A stretch of DNA of 64,000 nucleotides from Nonomuraea gerenzanensis (lineage in GTDB: Bacteria > Actinomycetota > Actinomycetes > Streptosporangiales > Streptosporangiaceae), in the NCBI RefSeq assembly GCF_020215645.1, contig NZ_CP084058.1:3038001-3102000 (forward strand), written 5' to 3'. The stretch's first letter is position 1, and every line of letters begins with the position of its first letter. The position numbers were made by a program, and so were the translations under genes. Under the pieces are notes generated by a model. It ran no database searches. It was not told the origin of the DNA and saw only the letters and a program-made list of their open reading frames with translations. Shown in pieces: positions 1 through 8,911 of this stretch.

Positions 1-2
1 TG

Positions 3-827
3 GACACCAACCACCAGAGCAACGCCACCCTCATGGCCGCCCAGACCGCGTGGCTGGAGAGCCTGCTCAAGGACAACCCGAACAAGTGGACCGTGGTGAC
101 CTTCCACCACCCCGTCTACTCGACCACGGGCACCCGCAACAACCCGAACGTCCGCGCCCAGTGGGCGCCGCTGTTCGAGAAGTACGGCGTGGACCTGGTG
201 CTCCAGGGCCACGACCACTCGTACGGGCGCGGCAACCCGGTCTCGGCCCGCAAGTCGGCCACCGTCCACAACGGCGTCGCCTACGTCGTGTCCGTCTCGG
301 GCGGCAAGATGTACGCCCTCAACGGCGGCGAGAACTGGACCGGCAACGGCGCCGAGGTACGCAGCACCAGCCAGAACACCCAGCTCTACCAGCTCATCGA
401 CATCACCGGGGACACCGTCACCTTCGAGGCCCGCTACGCCGACGGCGAGCACCACGACGGTTTCGTGATCCGCAAGAACGACCGCGGCGAGCGTACCGTC
501 AACGACCTGCGCACCCCGGAGAACACGGTCGGCGAGCAGGTCACCGTCGACAAGACCGCCGTCCGGCGGCTGGAGACCCTGAAGGTGTCGGCCTACGGGT
601 ACGACCCGGGGGAGAAGGTCGCCATCCGGTGGCGCGAGCGGGCGGACGACGCCGCGCGCCACGGGCGCGACGGCACGCTGATCGGGTACGAGAAGGCCGA
701 TGAGCTGGGACGGGTCGAGGAGACCGTCCGGGTGCCCGCGCTGGTGAAGAAGGGCGGGGTGTACGAGGTCTATCTGGACAGCCAGAACCAGCAGATCACC
801 AGCCCCGCCGTCACCGTGACCAAGTGA
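3..827 (+). CDS. Metallophosphoesterase (purple acid phosphatase-like), 3' part
   Basis: The reading frame is open from the left edge, so the N-terminus and most of the metal-binding half lie outside the window; 274 residues are visible. The visible part has the calcineurin-like hallmarks of the C-terminal half of the catalytic fold: a His-His motif (FHHPVY) and a GHDHSYGR motif, both typical metal ligands of purple acid phosphatases and related metallophosphoesterases. After the catalytic domain there is a beta-rich region (about residue 165 onward) that looks like a C-terminal Ig/FN3-type accessory domain. Family knowledge predicts a secreted phosphomonoesterase or phosphodiesterase; the substrate cannot be read. 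An ATG at 33 is internal to the conserved domain and is not the real start. Confidence 0.8.
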   Translation, partial: DTNHQSNATLMAAQTAWLESLLKDNPNKWTVVTFHHPVYSTTGTRNNPNVRAQWAPLFEKYGVDLVLQGHDHSYGRGNPVSARKSATVHNGVAYVVSVSGGKMYALNGGENWTGNGAEVRSTSQNTQLYQLIDITGDTVTFEARYADGEHHDGFVIRKNDRGERTVNDLRTPENTVGEQVTVDKTAVRRLETLKVSAYGYDPGEKVAIRWRERADDAARHGRDGTLIGYEKADELGRVEETVRVPALVKKGGVYEVYLDSQNQQITSPAVTVTK

Positions 828-954
828 TCCGTCCTGGGTGGAGCCGCGGCCGGCCGCTTCGGTGCGGCGGGGCGGTGTCCCGGCCGCCGCTTCGCGGCCG
901 GCCCCGCCGTGCGGTGGCGCGGCTCCGCTCAGGCTTTCGCACAGGAGCTTCCCC

Positions 955-1665
955 TTGACCTCTTCGTTCTCAGCTCGCCGATGGTGCGTGCTGGTCGTCG
1001 TCGCTGTTGCGGCTGTGGTGCCTGCGTGTGCGGCGGTGGTGCCCGCGCACGCGGGTGTGATGCCTGTGCGCGCGGCCGTGGTGCCCGCGCGTGCGGCTGT
1101 GGCGCATCCGTTCGGGCCGCCGTCCACGGCGAGGGTCGGTGCCGACGGCAACCGGGTGACCCTCGCCTGGCTGCCGGCCGAGGACGACTGGGTGGCGCTC
1201 GGCCGCTCGGTCGGCGCGTTCGAGTCCACGGCCACCGACACCTCCTTGACCGGTGAGCAGAAACTGGCCCGCTCCACCGCCGTACGCGACTACCTGCTCG
1301 CCCACGTCGGCGTCACCCAGGCAGGCCGCCCCTGCGCAGCCGAGCTAGCCCCGCTGGAGCGGCTGCTCGCCGAGGGCGCCCGGTTCAGCTTCGCATGCCC
1401 GGACCAGGTGGTGGACGTGGACGTGCGCGTCGGCGCGCTGACGGACCTGCACGAGGCGTACCGCACCATGCTCACCGCCGAGACACCGGCCGAGCCCGCG
1501 AAGGCGCTGCTCACGGCGGAGGCCGACACCCGCAGACTGCGCTTCGGCCCGTCCGCGACCGGCGGCACGTCACTCGTGGTGCCCGCCGTCGCGCTGGTGG
1601 CCGTGCTCGGCGTGCTGGCCCTACTCCTCGTACGCCGGCGGCGTTCCTCGGACGTGCCCGCATGA
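955..1665 (+). CDS. Secreted/anchored protein partnered with a Ni/Co transporter
   Basis: 236 residues from a TTG start, chosen because AGGAG lies at 943-947 with a 7-nt gap; an upstream in-frame GTG (838) has no comparable site. It has an N-terminal hydrophobic signal segment followed by an imperfect Val-Val-Pro-Ala-x-Ala repeat (about residues 20-50). A soluble domain beginning near HPFGPP comes next, and a C-terminal membrane helix ends in an Arg-rich stop-transfer stretch. The stop codon overlaps the start of the downstream NicO-type transporter (ATGA), so the two are translationally coupled. Proteins of this layout often sit before NicO/RcnA-like exporters in actinobacteria. A periplasmic-side metal-handling or assembly role is inferred and not shown by any motif. 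Confidence 0.6.
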   Translation: MTSSFSARRWCVLVVVAVAAVVPACAAVVPAHAGVMPVRAAVVPARAAVAHPFGPPSTARVGADGNRVTLAWLPAEDDWVALGRSVGAFESTATDTSLTGEQKLARSTAVRDYLLAHVGVTQAGRPCAAELAPLERLLAEGARFSFACPDQVVDVDVRVGALTDLHEAYRTMLTAETPAEPAKALLTAEADTRRLRFGPSATGGTSLVVPAVALVAVLGVLALLLVRRRRSSDVPA

Positions 1666-2450
1666 GCGGCGTCACCGGCCCCGAGAGCTACCTGATCGGG
1701 CTGTTCGACGGGGCGGGCGCGTTCTGGCTGGCGCTGGTCGTCGCGCTCGGAGTGGGCGCGCTGCACGCGGTCGCGCCCGGGCACGGCAAGAGCGTGACGG
1801 CCGCGTACCTGATCGGCACGCACGGGCGATACCGCGACGCGCTGCGGCTGGGGGTGGTCGTGGCGCTGATGCACACGGTGTCGGTGCTGGCGCTCGCGCT
1901 CGCGTGGGTCGGCCTGAGCAGCGCTGCCGCCGTGGGGACGGAGGCCGTCACGGCCTGGTTGCAGGTGGTGGCAGGGGTGGTGGTGATCGGCGTCGGCGCA
2001 CACCTCACGTACCGTCACCTCCGCAACCGCAGGACGCACTCGCACGGTCACGGGCATGGTCACGGTCACGGGCACGGTCACGGGCACGGGCATGGGCACG
2101 GGCACGGGGAGTTGGACGATCCCTGGTCGGCGCGCGGGCTCACCGCGCTAGCCCTGTCCGGCGGCCTGGTCCCCTCACCCTCTGCCTTCATCGTGCTGGT
2201 CAGCGGCCTGCTGACCGGCCGATCGCTCGACGCGGTCGCGCTGGTGCTGGCCTTCGGGCTAGGGATGGCCCTCACCCTGACCGCCGTCGGAATCGTCACC
2301 GTCAGAGGCGCAGCGGTGCTGAACACCCACACATCCCGCATCCGCCTGCTGCGAACCCTGGCGGCCTGGACACCGGCACTGGCAGGCGTGGCCGTGGCGA
2401 TCGGCGGCTGCCTCTACCTGGCCACCGCCGTCACAACCCTGGCCTCATGA
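1662..2450 (+). CDS. NicO/RcnA-family nickel/cobalt transporter with His-Gly tract
   Basis: 262-residue polytopic membrane protein. The first membrane segments carry the family signature HAVAPGHGKS (about residues 35-44), as in RcnA/NicO Ni2+/Co2+ carriers. A central cytoplasmic or loop segment has eleven consecutive His-Gly dipeptides (DNA 2043-2108), which should bind divalent metal. A second cluster of hydrophobic helices follows. RcnA members export Ni/Co, while other NicO proteins import, and direction cannot be decided from sequence. The start overlaps the preceding gene by four bases, and the 3' end overlaps the convergent oxidoreductase by six bases. Confidence 0.85.
   Translation: MSGVTGPESYLIGLFDGAGAFWLALVVALGVGALHAVAPGHGKSVTAAYLIGTHGRYRDALRLGVVVALMHTVSVLALALAWVGLSSAAAVGTEAVTAWLQVVAGVVVIGVGAHLTYRHLRNRRTHSHGHGHGHGHGHGHGHGHGHGHGELDDPWSARGLTALALSGGLVPSPSAFIVLVSGLLTGRSLDAVALVLAFGLGMALTLTAVGIVTVRGAAVLNTHTSRIRLLRTLAAWTPALAGVAVAIGGCLYLATAVTTLAS
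2043..2108 (+). repeat. 6-bp tandem repeat coding for (His-Gly)11
   Basis: Eleven copies of a CAY-GGK hexamer inside the NicO-type transporter gene. The repeat is in frame, so copy-number changes by slippage would lengthen or shorten the metal-binding tract without a frameshift. Confidence 0.85.
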
Positions 2451-3422
2451 GGACCCCGCCGCCGAGACCGTGATCACCACGTTCCCCGTCTTCTGCCCCG
2501 TCTCGACATAACGATGAGCGGCAACGATCTCGTCCAGCGGATAATGCCGGTCGATGACGGGCCGGAACGCACCCGACTCCATCAGCCCCTGCAATTCCCG
2601 CGCCATTTCGGCGTCATGCCGGGGATAAGGAAACCTGACCCGCCGGCCGCCGAACAACGGAGTCACCACCGTCAGAGCCAGGTTCTGCCATAACGGCCCC
2701 ACATCGGAGGCGATGAAACTGCCGCGCGGCTTCAACAGCCGCCGGCACCGCCCGAACGTGCTCTTGCCGACCGCGTCGATGACGACGTCATATCGCTGCT
2801 CGCCGGCGGTGAAATCCGTGGCCGTGTAATCGATCACCTTGTCCGCCCCGAGCCGGCTGACCAGGTCGAGATGTTTCGTGCCGCAGACGGCGGTGACCTT
2901 CGCGCCGAGGTTCCGCAGCAGTTGCACCGCCGCCGACCCGATGGCCCCGGTGGCGCCGTACACGAGCACGTCCTGCCCGGCACGCACCTTGGCGGTCCTG
3001 ATCAGCGACAGCGCGTAGTGCGCGCCTTCCGTGCCGGGCGCGGCCTCCTCGTACGTCAGGCCCTGCGGGATCGGCGCCAGCGTGCCGCTCTGCGGGATCA
3101 CCAGGTATTCCGCGTGCGCCCCGAACCGCGGGTCGTTGTAACCGAACACCCGGTCGCCGGGCTTGAACGCCGTGACGCCGCCGCCCACCGCCTCGACGGC
3201 ACCCGCGAATTCCGTGCCGAGAACGGGGACGCGCGGCCTGACGAGCCCCGTGAAGAACCGCCAGAGAAAGGGCTTGGCGGCCCGCATCGCGCAATCCGTA
3301 CGGTTGACGGTGGTGGCCCGGACCTTGACGAGCACGTCACCGTCCTTGACGGCCGGCATTTCGACCTCTGCGACACTCACCACTTCCGGCGGGCCATATC
3401 TGGCGCGCACTGCGGCCTTCAT
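2445..3422 (-). CDS. Zinc-free MDR NAD(P)-dependent oxidoreductase (quinone reductase-like)
   Basis: 325 residues, the usual length for quinone oxidoreductase-type medium-chain dehydrogenases. The N-terminal GroES-like domain contains the GDRVFGY region. The Rossmann motif is YGATGAIGSAAVQ near residue 155. The structural-zinc cysteine cluster and the catalytic-zinc Cys/His/Glu pattern of true alcohol dehydrogenases are absent, so the enzyme probably reduces quinones or activated enones with NADPH. It is a stand-alone gene: convergent with the Ni/Co transporter and tail-to-head with the tandem IclR gene on the same strand, with about 20 bases between them. The substrate is unknown. Confidence 0.8.
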   Translation of the reverse strand: MKAAVRARYGPPEVVSVAEVEMPAVKDGDVLVKVRATTVNRTDCAMRAAKPFLWRFFTGLVRPRVPVLGTEFAGAVEAVGGGVTAFKPGDRVFGYNDPRFGAHAEYLVIPQSGTLAPIPQGLTYEEAAPGTEGAHYALSLIRTAKVRAGQDVLVYGATGAIGSAAVQLLRNLGAKVTAVCGTKHLDLVSRLGADKVIDYTATDFTAGEQRYDVVIDAVGKSTFGRCRRLLKPRGSFIASDVGPLWQNLALTVVTPLFGGRRVRFPYPRHDAEMARELQGLMESGAFRPVIDRHYPLDEIVAAHRYVETGQKTGNVVITVSAAGSS

Positions 3423-3442
3423 GCCGGGATTCTAACCACCGA

Positions 3443-4921
3443 TCACCCGTCGATGGAGGCGTGCACGTGGCCGAGATCGGCTTCCATGCGGGCAGCCGTC
3501 TCCCTGAGCGCCGGCAGGACGTCCCGCAGGAGGGTCGCGTTGGAGGCGCGGCCGGCGTGCGTGGCCACGTTCACCGCCGCCACCGTGCGCCCCGACCGGT
3601 CGCGGATCGGCACCGCGATGGACCGTACGCCCTCCTCCAGCTCCTGGTCGACCAGGGCGTACCCGTCCACGGCGGCCTGCCGCAGCGCGGCCCGCAGCTC
3701 GGCCGCCGAGGTGACGGTCCTGGGCGACAGGCGCCGCGGCACGATCGTGGCCAGCCGCTCCTCGGGCAGCTCGGCCAGCAGCACCCGGCCCATGGACGTC
3801 GCGTACGCGGGGAACCGGGTGCCCACCGTGATGTTGATGCTCATCAGGCTGACCGTCTGCACCCTGGCCACGTACACCACGTCGTCCCCCGCCAGCACGG
3901 CCACCGACGCCGACTCCCGCACGCGGGCCACCAGGTCGGCCAGATGCGGCTGGACGACCTCACCGAGCGTCAGCCCGGACAGCCGCGCGTACCCGAGCTC
4001 CAGCACCCGGGGCAGCAGCACGAACCGGGCCCCGTCGGCGCCCGCGTAGCCGAGGCGCTCCAGCGTCTGCACCGCCCGCCGCACCGTCGCCCTGGGCAGC
4101 CCGGTGACCTTGGCGCAGTCGGCGAGGGTCAGGCCGCCGCGGGCCGTGCCCAGCGCGACCATGACGGCCAGCCCGCGTGCCAGGGATTGCAGGAAGCCCA
4201 TGCCCAGCTCCTGCTTGGCGCTGCGCGAGTGATCGACCGAGCCGCCAGGCCGCGGGGCGGCCGGCTCCGGCACGGGCCGCGCGCCGGCCAGCGTCGCCTC
4301 CATCTCGGCCACCGTCTTGCGCAACGCGACCAGGCAATGCTCCCGCAGCTCCGCCACACCATGCCGGCTCGTATGACTCACCACACTGACCGCACCAACA
4401 GCCCGCCCCTCCCCATCCCGCACAGGCATGGCCACCGCGATCAGCCCGGGCTCGATGAGCTGATCATCCTCAGCCCACTCCACCCCCGGCTCCAGCAACG
4501 CCAGCCCGGCCGCGCACCGATCGGCGGGCAGCAGGTCGCCGACCCGGAAGGTGACCGACATGGTGCGCCGCCGGGTGCACTGCACGATGAAACGCACCCC
4601 GTCGCCGTCCCGCACGGCCAGCGACACGGACTCGTCCAGCTCGTCGGCCAGCCGCCCCGCCAAGGGGGCGAGCGCGTCGCGCAGCCCGCTGCCCGCGAGG
4701 TACGCCTCGCCCAGCTCCATCAGGCGCGGCGCGGGTGACACGTCGCGGCCCTCCGCCCGTACGTAGCCGAGATGCGCGAGCGTCCCCAGCACGCGATCCA
4801 CGGTCGACCTGGCCAGGCCGGTGGCGCGGACCAGGTCCGTCGCCCGGACGGGCCGCCGGGGGTCGGCGGCCAGCGCGCGCAGGACGGCCAGCCCGCGCTC
4901 CAGGGTTCCGGCCGCTTCCAT
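3443..4921 (-). CDS. Tandem IclR-family regulator of the pca operon (PcaR-like)
   Basis: 492 residues made of two complete IclR units. Unit 1 (about 1-215) has a winged helix (LVRATGLARSTVDRVLGTL) and an effector domain. Unit 2 (about 240-492) repeats this with VTGLPRATVRRAVQTLERLGY and its own effector domain. The start is the ATG preceded by a strong GGAGGAGGAG ribosome site. An in-frame extension to 5029 has no such support. The gene is divergent from pcaI across 173 bases that contain three GAAC/GTTC half-sites. IclR proteins of the PcaR/PcaU/PobR group control protocatechuate genes, so control of the neighbouring operon is the natural inference. The doubled architecture could provide a covalent pseudo-dimer or two effector sensors. 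Confidence 0.85.
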   Translation of the reverse strand: MEAAGTLERGLAVLRALAADPRRPVRATDLVRATGLARSTVDRVLGTLAHLGYVRAEGRDVSPAPRLMELGEAYLAGSGLRDALAPLAGRLADELDESVSLAVRDGDGVRFIVQCTRRRTMSVTFRVGDLLPADRCAAGLALLEPGVEWAEDDQLIEPGLIAVAMPVRDGEGRAVGAVSVVSHTSRHGVAELREHCLVALRKTVAEMEATLAGARPVPEPAAPRPGGSVDHSRSAKQELGMGFLQSLARGLAVMVALGTARGGLTLADCAKVTGLPRATVRRAVQTLERLGYAGADGARFVLLPRVLELGYARLSGLTLGEVVQPHLADLVARVRESASVAVLAGDDVVYVARVQTVSLMSINITVGTRFPAYATSMGRVLLAELPEERLATIVPRRLSPRTVTSAAELRAALRQAAVDGYALVDQELEEGVRSIAVPIRDRSGRTVAAVNVATHAGRASNATLLRDVLPALRETAARMEADLGHVHASIDG

Positions 4922-5005
4922 CGAGCTCCTCCTCCAAGACGGCGGGGACGATCGAGGCGCCGCCGTCCCGCTCCGACGGTACGCATGACACCACGAGAGA
5001 GACCT

Positions 5006-5034
5006 TTGACAGCCCACCCCTCGATACACATACT
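5006..5034 (+). promoter_or_regulatory. Candidate promoter of the pca operon
   Basis: A perfect TTGACA (5006-5011) is followed after 17 bases by CATACT (5029-5034, four of six consensus positions). Transcription from here would start near 5041, just before the operator half-sites and about 55 bases upstream of pcaI. A GATAAT at 5042-5047 is an alternative -10. Confidence 0.5.
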
Positions 5035-5050
5035 GAAAACAGATAATAGT

Positions 5051-5073
5051 GAACTAAAGTTCGCAGAGCGAAC
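5051..5073. promoter_or_regulatory. Triple half-site operator, candidate IclR/PcaR binding site
   Basis: Two overlapping inverted repeats: GAACT-AA-AGTTC (5051-5062, perfect) and GTTCGC-AGA-GCGAAC (5059-5073, perfect). Together they give three GAAC/GTTC half-sites, two facing and one extra. The Acinetobacter relatives PcaU and PobR also use operators of three repeated half-sites, two of them palindromic. The position between the divergent regulator and pcaI fits control of both genes. Confidence 0.65.
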
Positions 5074-5094
5074 GCATCTGAGGAACGGAGCGTC

Positions 5095-5874
5095 GTGCGC
5101 AAGGACAAGGTGGTCGCCACGGCCGCGGAGGCGCTGGCCGGCGTGCGCGACGGCGCGTCGTTCGCCGTCGGCGGCTTCGGCCTCAGCGGCATCCCGAATG
5201 TGCTGATCAAGGCCCTCTACGACACCGGAGCCACCGGCCTCGGCGTCGTGTCCAACAACTGCGGCGTGGACGGCGGCGGCCTGGGCATCCTGCTGGCGGC
5301 CGGGCGCATCGCCCACGTGACGGCGTCCTACATCGGCGACAACAAGGAGTTCGCCCGCCAGTACCTGAGCGGTGAGGTGGAGGTGGAGCTGACGCCGCAG
5401 GGCAGCCTGGCCGAGCGGCTGCGCGCCGGCGGCAGCGGCATCCCCGCGTTCTACACGCCCGCCGGGGTCGGCACGCCCATCGCCGACGGCGGCCTGCCGC
5501 TGCGGCACCACCCCGACGGCTCGATCGCGGTGGCCTCGCCGCCGAAGGAGGTGCGGGAGTTCGACGGCCGCGAGTACGTGCTCGAACGCGGCATCCGTAC
5601 GGACTTCGCGCTGGTCAGGGCCGCCAAGGGCGACCGCTTCGGCAACCTGGTCTTCAACAAGTCCAGCAGGAACTTCAACCCGCTCGCCGCCATGGCCGGG
5701 CGCGTCACGATCGCCGAGGTCGAGGAGCTGACCGAGCTCGACCCCGACGAGGTGCACCTGCCGGGCGTCTTCGTCCAGCGCGTGCTCGTCCTGACCCCCG
5801 AGCAGGCGGCCGACAAGGGCATCGAACGGCGTACGATCTCTGCACCTCCGGCACAAGGGACGATCACCGAATGA
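5095..5874 (+). CDS. pcaI: 3-oxoadipate CoA-transferase, alpha subunit
   Basis: 259 residues from a GTG start after GGAACGGAG. It is the A subunit of the SCOT-type CoA-transferase that activates beta-ketoadipate with succinyl-CoA. The N-terminal glycine-rich stretch ([12 protein letters not shown]) and the [11 protein letters not shown] segment are typical of subunit A. It is the first gene of the seven-gene pca operon, and its stop overlaps the pcaJ start (ATGA). The neighbouring pcaF, pcaH, pcaG and pcaB genes make the beta-ketoadipate assignment secure over acetoacetate CoA-transferase. Confidence 0.92.
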   Translation: MRKDKVVATAAEALAGVRDGASFAVGGFGLSGIPNVLIKALYDTGATGLGVVSNNCGVDGGGLGILLAAGRIAHVTASYIGDNKEFARQYLSGEVEVELTPQGSLAERLRAGGSGIPAFYTPAGVGTPIADGGLPLRHHPDGSIAVASPPKEVREFDGREYVLERGIRTDFALVRAAKGDRFGNLVFNKSSRNFNPLAAMAGRVTIAEVEELTELDPDEVHLPGVFVQRVLVLTPEQAADKGIERRTISAPPAQGTITE

Positions 5875-6500
5875 GCTGGACCCGTGACGCGATGGTCGCG
5901 CGGGCGGCGGCCGAGCTGCGCGACGGCGACTACGTCAACCTGGGCATCGGCCTGCCCACCCGCATCCCCTCCTTCCTGCCGCAGGGCGTGGACGTGGTCC
6001 TGCACTCGGAGAACGGCGTCCTCGGCGTCGGCCCGTACCCGAGGGCCGAGGACGTCGACCCCGACCTGATCAACGCCGGCAAGGAGACGGTCACCGTGCT
6101 GCCGGGCGCGTCGTTCTTCGACTCGTCGCTGTCGTTCGGCATGATCCGCGGCGGCCACATCGACGTGGCGGTGCTCGGCGCGATGCAGGTCTCCGCCCGC
6201 GGCGACCTGGCCAACTGGATGGTCCCCGGCAAGCTCGTCAAGGGCATGGGCGGCGCCATGGACCTGGTGCACGGCGCGCGCAAGGTCATCGTGATCACCG
6301 ACCACAACGCCAAGGACGGCTCCCCGAAGCTGGTCGCGGAGTGCTCGCTGCCGCTGACGGGCAAGGAGTGCGTGCACCGGGTCATCACCGACCTCGGCGT
6401 CTTCGACACGACCGAGCGGGGGTTCGCGCTGGTGGAGCTGGCGCCCGGGGTGGGCCTGGACGAGGTGCGCGAGCGCACGGGCGCGGAGGTGGCCGCATGA
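5871..6500 (+). CDS. pcaJ: 3-oxoadipate CoA-transferase, beta subunit
   Basis: 209 residues. It contains the catalytic glutamate motif SENGVLG near residue 46, where the CoA-thioester intermediate forms, and the usual [14 protein letters not shown] segment. It pairs with PcaI, and the start and stop overlaps (ATGA on both sides) indicate translational coupling and equimolar synthesis with PcaI and PcaF. The product beta-ketoadipyl-CoA is the substrate of the next gene product. Confidence 0.92.
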   Translation: MSWTRDAMVARAAAELRDGDYVNLGIGLPTRIPSFLPQGVDVVLHSENGVLGVGPYPRAEDVDPDLINAGKETVTVLPGASFFDSSLSFGMIRGGHIDVAVLGAMQVSARGDLANWMVPGKLVKGMGGAMDLVHGARKVIVITDHNAKDGSPKLVAECSLPLTGKECVHRVITDLGVFDTTERGFALVELAPGVGLDEVRERTGAEVAA

Positions 6501-7645
6501 AGGACGTCTACATCGTCGATGCCGTACGCACCCCCTTCGGCCGCTACGGCGGAGCCCTGGCCAAGATCCGGCCCGACGACCTGGCGGCGCACGTCGTCAA
6601 GGCGCTGGCCGAACGCAACGGCCTGGACAGCGCCGACGAGGTCGTGCTCGGCAACGCCAACGGCGCGGGCGAGGAGAACCGCAACGTCGCCCGCATGGCC
6701 GCGCTCCTCGCCGGCCTGCCCGTCACCACGCCCGGCGTGACGGTCAACCGCCTGTGCGGCTCCGGCATGGAGGCCGTCATCCACGCCTACCGCGCCATCG
6801 CGGTCGGCGACGCCTCCACCGTGATCGCGGGCGGCGTCGAGTCGATGACCCGCGCCCCGTGGGTGCTGCCCAAGCCGGAGCGGGCGTTCCCGGCAGGCGG
6901 GCAGGAGCTGGTCTCCACCACGCTCGGCTGGCGGCTGGTCAACCCGCAGATGCCCGCCGAGCACACGGTCGCGCTCGGCGAGGGGGCCGAGCTGATCGCC
7001 GACAAGCACCGGATCACCCGGGCGGAGCAGGACGCGTACGCGCTGGCCAGCCACCAGAAGGCGGCCAAGGCGTCGTTCGAGCGCGAGATCGTCCCGATCG
7101 CCGGGGTGACCGCCGACGAGGGCATCCGCCACGACACCTCCCTCGACGCGCTCGCCAAGCTCAAGCCCGCCTTCCGCAAGGACGGCGGCACGGTCACCGC
7201 GGGCAACTCCTCCCCGCTGAACGACGGCGCCGCGGCCCTGCTGCTGACCGACGAGGCGGGCCTGCGCGGGCGCGAGCCGCTGGCCAGGATCGTGGCCGGC
7301 GGGGTCAGCGCGCTGGAGCCGCGTTACTTCGGGCTGGGCCCCGTCGAGGCGGCGAACAAGGCGCTGGCCAAGGCGGGCAAGCGGTTCGGCGACCTCGACA
7401 CCGCCGAGCTGAACGAGGCGTTCGCCGCCCAGGTGCTGGGCTGCCTGGCCGAGCTGCCCGACCTGGACCCGGCGATCGTCAACCCCGACGGCGGCGCGAT
7501 CGCCATCGGCCACCCGCTCGGAGCCTCCGGCGCCCGCGTGACCGGCGCGGTGGCCCACCGGCTGGCCGCCGCCGGCTCCGGCACCGGTCTCGCCTGTCTC
7601 TGCATCGGCGTCGGCCAAGGGCTGGCCGTCGTACTCGAAAGGTAG
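6497..7645 (+). CDS. pcaF: Beta-ketoadipyl-CoA thiolase
   Basis: 382-residue thiolase. The nucleophilic cysteine is in NRLCGSGM (about residue 87). The C-terminal [17 protein letters not shown] and LCIGVGQG motifs supply the catalytic His and second Cys. It cleaves beta-ketoadipyl-CoA to succinyl-CoA and acetyl-CoA, the last step of the pathway. The ATG overlapping the pcaJ stop was preferred to longer in-frame starts that would run into pcaJ. At 382 residues it is slightly shorter than the roughly 400 of many PcaF proteins but has all active-site blocks. Confidence 0.92.
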   Translation: MKDVYIVDAVRTPFGRYGGALAKIRPDDLAAHVVKALAERNGLDSADEVVLGNANGAGEENRNVARMAALLAGLPVTTPGVTVNRLCGSGMEAVIHAYRAIAVGDASTVIAGGVESMTRAPWVLPKPERAFPAGGQELVSTTLGWRLVNPQMPAEHTVALGEGAELIADKHRITRAEQDAYALASHQKAAKASFEREIVPIAGVTADEGIRHDTSLDALAKLKPAFRKDGGTVTAGNSSPLNDGAAALLLTDEAGLRGREPLARIVAGGVSALEPRYFGLGPVEAANKALAKAGKRFGDLDTAELNEAFAAQVLGCLAELPDLDPAIVNPDGGAIAIGHPLGASGARVTGAVAHRLAAAGSGTGLACLCIGVGQGLAVVLER

Positions 7646-7646
7646 C

Positions 7647-8390
7647 GTGATGTCCGAACCTCTCAAGCAGGCCGACATCGATCAGGAGATCGCGGAACAC
7701 GCCGGACGGCAGGGCGACCACCCCGCCCGCGACTACGCGCCCTACCGCAGCACCCTGCTCCGCCACCCCAAGCAGCCGCTCGTCGCGATCAAGGACCCGG
7801 AGGCGGTCGAGCTGTCGGGGCCGGTGTTCGGCGTGAGCGACGTGACCCCGTTCGACAACGACCTCACCAAGCAGCACCTCGGTGAGCCGCTGGGCGAGCG
7901 GATCACGGTGCGCGGGCGCGTGCTCGACCGCCAGGGCCGCCCCGTACGCGGCCAGCTCGTCGAGATCTGGCAGGCCAACTCCTCCGGACGCTACCTGCAC
8001 CAGCGCGACGACCACCCCGCGCCGCTCGACCCCAACTTCTCCGGCGTGGGCCGCTGCCTGACCGACGACGACGGCAACTACGTCTTCACCACGATCAAGC
8101 CGGGCCCGTACCCGTGGCGCAACCACCTCAACGCCTGGCGCCCGGCCCACATCCACTTCTCGCTCTTCGGTACGGCGTTCACGCAGCGCCTGGTGACCCA
8201 GATGTACTTCCCGGGCGACCCGCTGTTCCCGTACGACCCGATCATGCAGTCGGTCACCGACGAGCGCGCCAGGCAGCGGCTGGTCGCCGCCTACGTGCAC
8301 GACCTGTCCGAGCCCGAGTACTCGCTCGGCTACCAGTGGGACATCGTGCTCGACGGGCCCACCGCGACCTGGATGGAGGAAGGCCGTTGA
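7647..8390 (+). CDS. pcaH: Protocatechuate 3,4-dioxygenase, beta subunit
   Basis: 247 residues. PcaH carries the non-haem Fe(III) ligands of intradiol dioxygenases: tyrosines in the GPYPW region and histidines in AHIHFSLFG are visible. It opens the protocatechuate ring between the hydroxyls to give 3-carboxy-cis,cis-muconate. A GTG (7647) is followed directly by an ATG (7650), and either could be the start; an AAAGG box precedes both. It overlaps pcaG by four bases, consistent with alpha-beta heterodimer assembly. Confidence 0.93.
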   Translation: MMSEPLKQADIDQEIAEHAGRQGDHPARDYAPYRSTLLRHPKQPLVAIKDPEAVELSGPVFGVSDVTPFDNDLTKQHLGEPLGERITVRGRVLDRQGRPVRGQLVEIWQANSSGRYLHQRDDHPAPLDPNFSGVGRCLTDDDGNYVFTTIKPGPYPWRNHLNAWRPAHIHFSLFGTAFTQRLVTQMYFPGDPLFPYDPIMQSVTDERARQRLVAAYVHDLSEPEYSLGYQWDIVLDGPTATWMEEGR

Positions 8391-8911
8391 ACCCCACCCC
8401 TTCGCAGACCGTCGGCCCGTTCTACGGGTACGCGCTGCCGTTCCCCGGAGGCGGCGACCTCGCGTCCGGCGGGATCGCCGTGCACGGCTACGTCTACGAC
8501 GGCGCCGGAGAGCCGGTGCCCGACGCGCTGCTGGAGTTCTGGCAGACCGACGCGAACGGCTCCGTCGCCGCGGCGCCCGGCACCATGCGCCGCGACCCGA
8601 CCAACGGGGCCATCCTCGGGCGCGACGGCGTGCGCTTCACCGGGTTCGGGCGGGTGGCCACCGACTACGACGGGCACTGGGCGCTGCGCACGGTCGTGCC
8701 GGGGAACGGGTACATCAGCGTGTGCGTGTTCGCCCGTGGGTTGCTGCACCATCTGTATACGCGCATCTACCTGGGGCAGGACAGCTTCCTCGACTCGCTC
8801 CCGCCGGAGCGGCGGCAGACGCTGGTGGCGGTGGAGGAGCGTGAGGGGGTTCATCGGTTCGACATCCATCTGCAGGGTGAGAAGGAGACGGTCTTCCTTG
8901 ACTTCGGCTGA
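8387..8911 (+). CDS. pcaG: Protocatechuate 3,4-dioxygenase, alpha subunit
   Basis: 174 residues from a TTG that overlaps the pcaH stop codon (TTGA); no ATG or GTG gives the expected N-terminal TPSQTVGPF block. The protein keeps the intradiol fold (LLEFWQTDANG, FARGLLHHLYTRIYL) but, as expected for PcaG, not the full iron-ligand set. It is the non-metal partner that completes the active-site pocket of PcaH. It is slightly shorter than typical PcaG proteins (about 190-200). Confidence 0.9.
   Translation: MNPTPSQTVGPFYGYALPFPGGGDLASGGIAVHGYVYDGAGEPVPDALLEFWQTDANGSVAAAPGTMRRDPTNGAILGRDGVRFTGFGRVATDYDGHWALRTVVPGNGYISVCVFARGLLHHLYTRIYLGQDSFLDSLPPERRQTLVAVEEREGVHRFDIHLQGEKETVFLDFG

Noticed and set aside
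838..954. Longer GTG start for the protein upstream of the NicO transporter
   Set aside because: The added 39 residues are Arg/Pro-rich, destroy the signal-peptide layout, and have no ribosome site, while the TTG at 955 has AGGAG at 7 nt.
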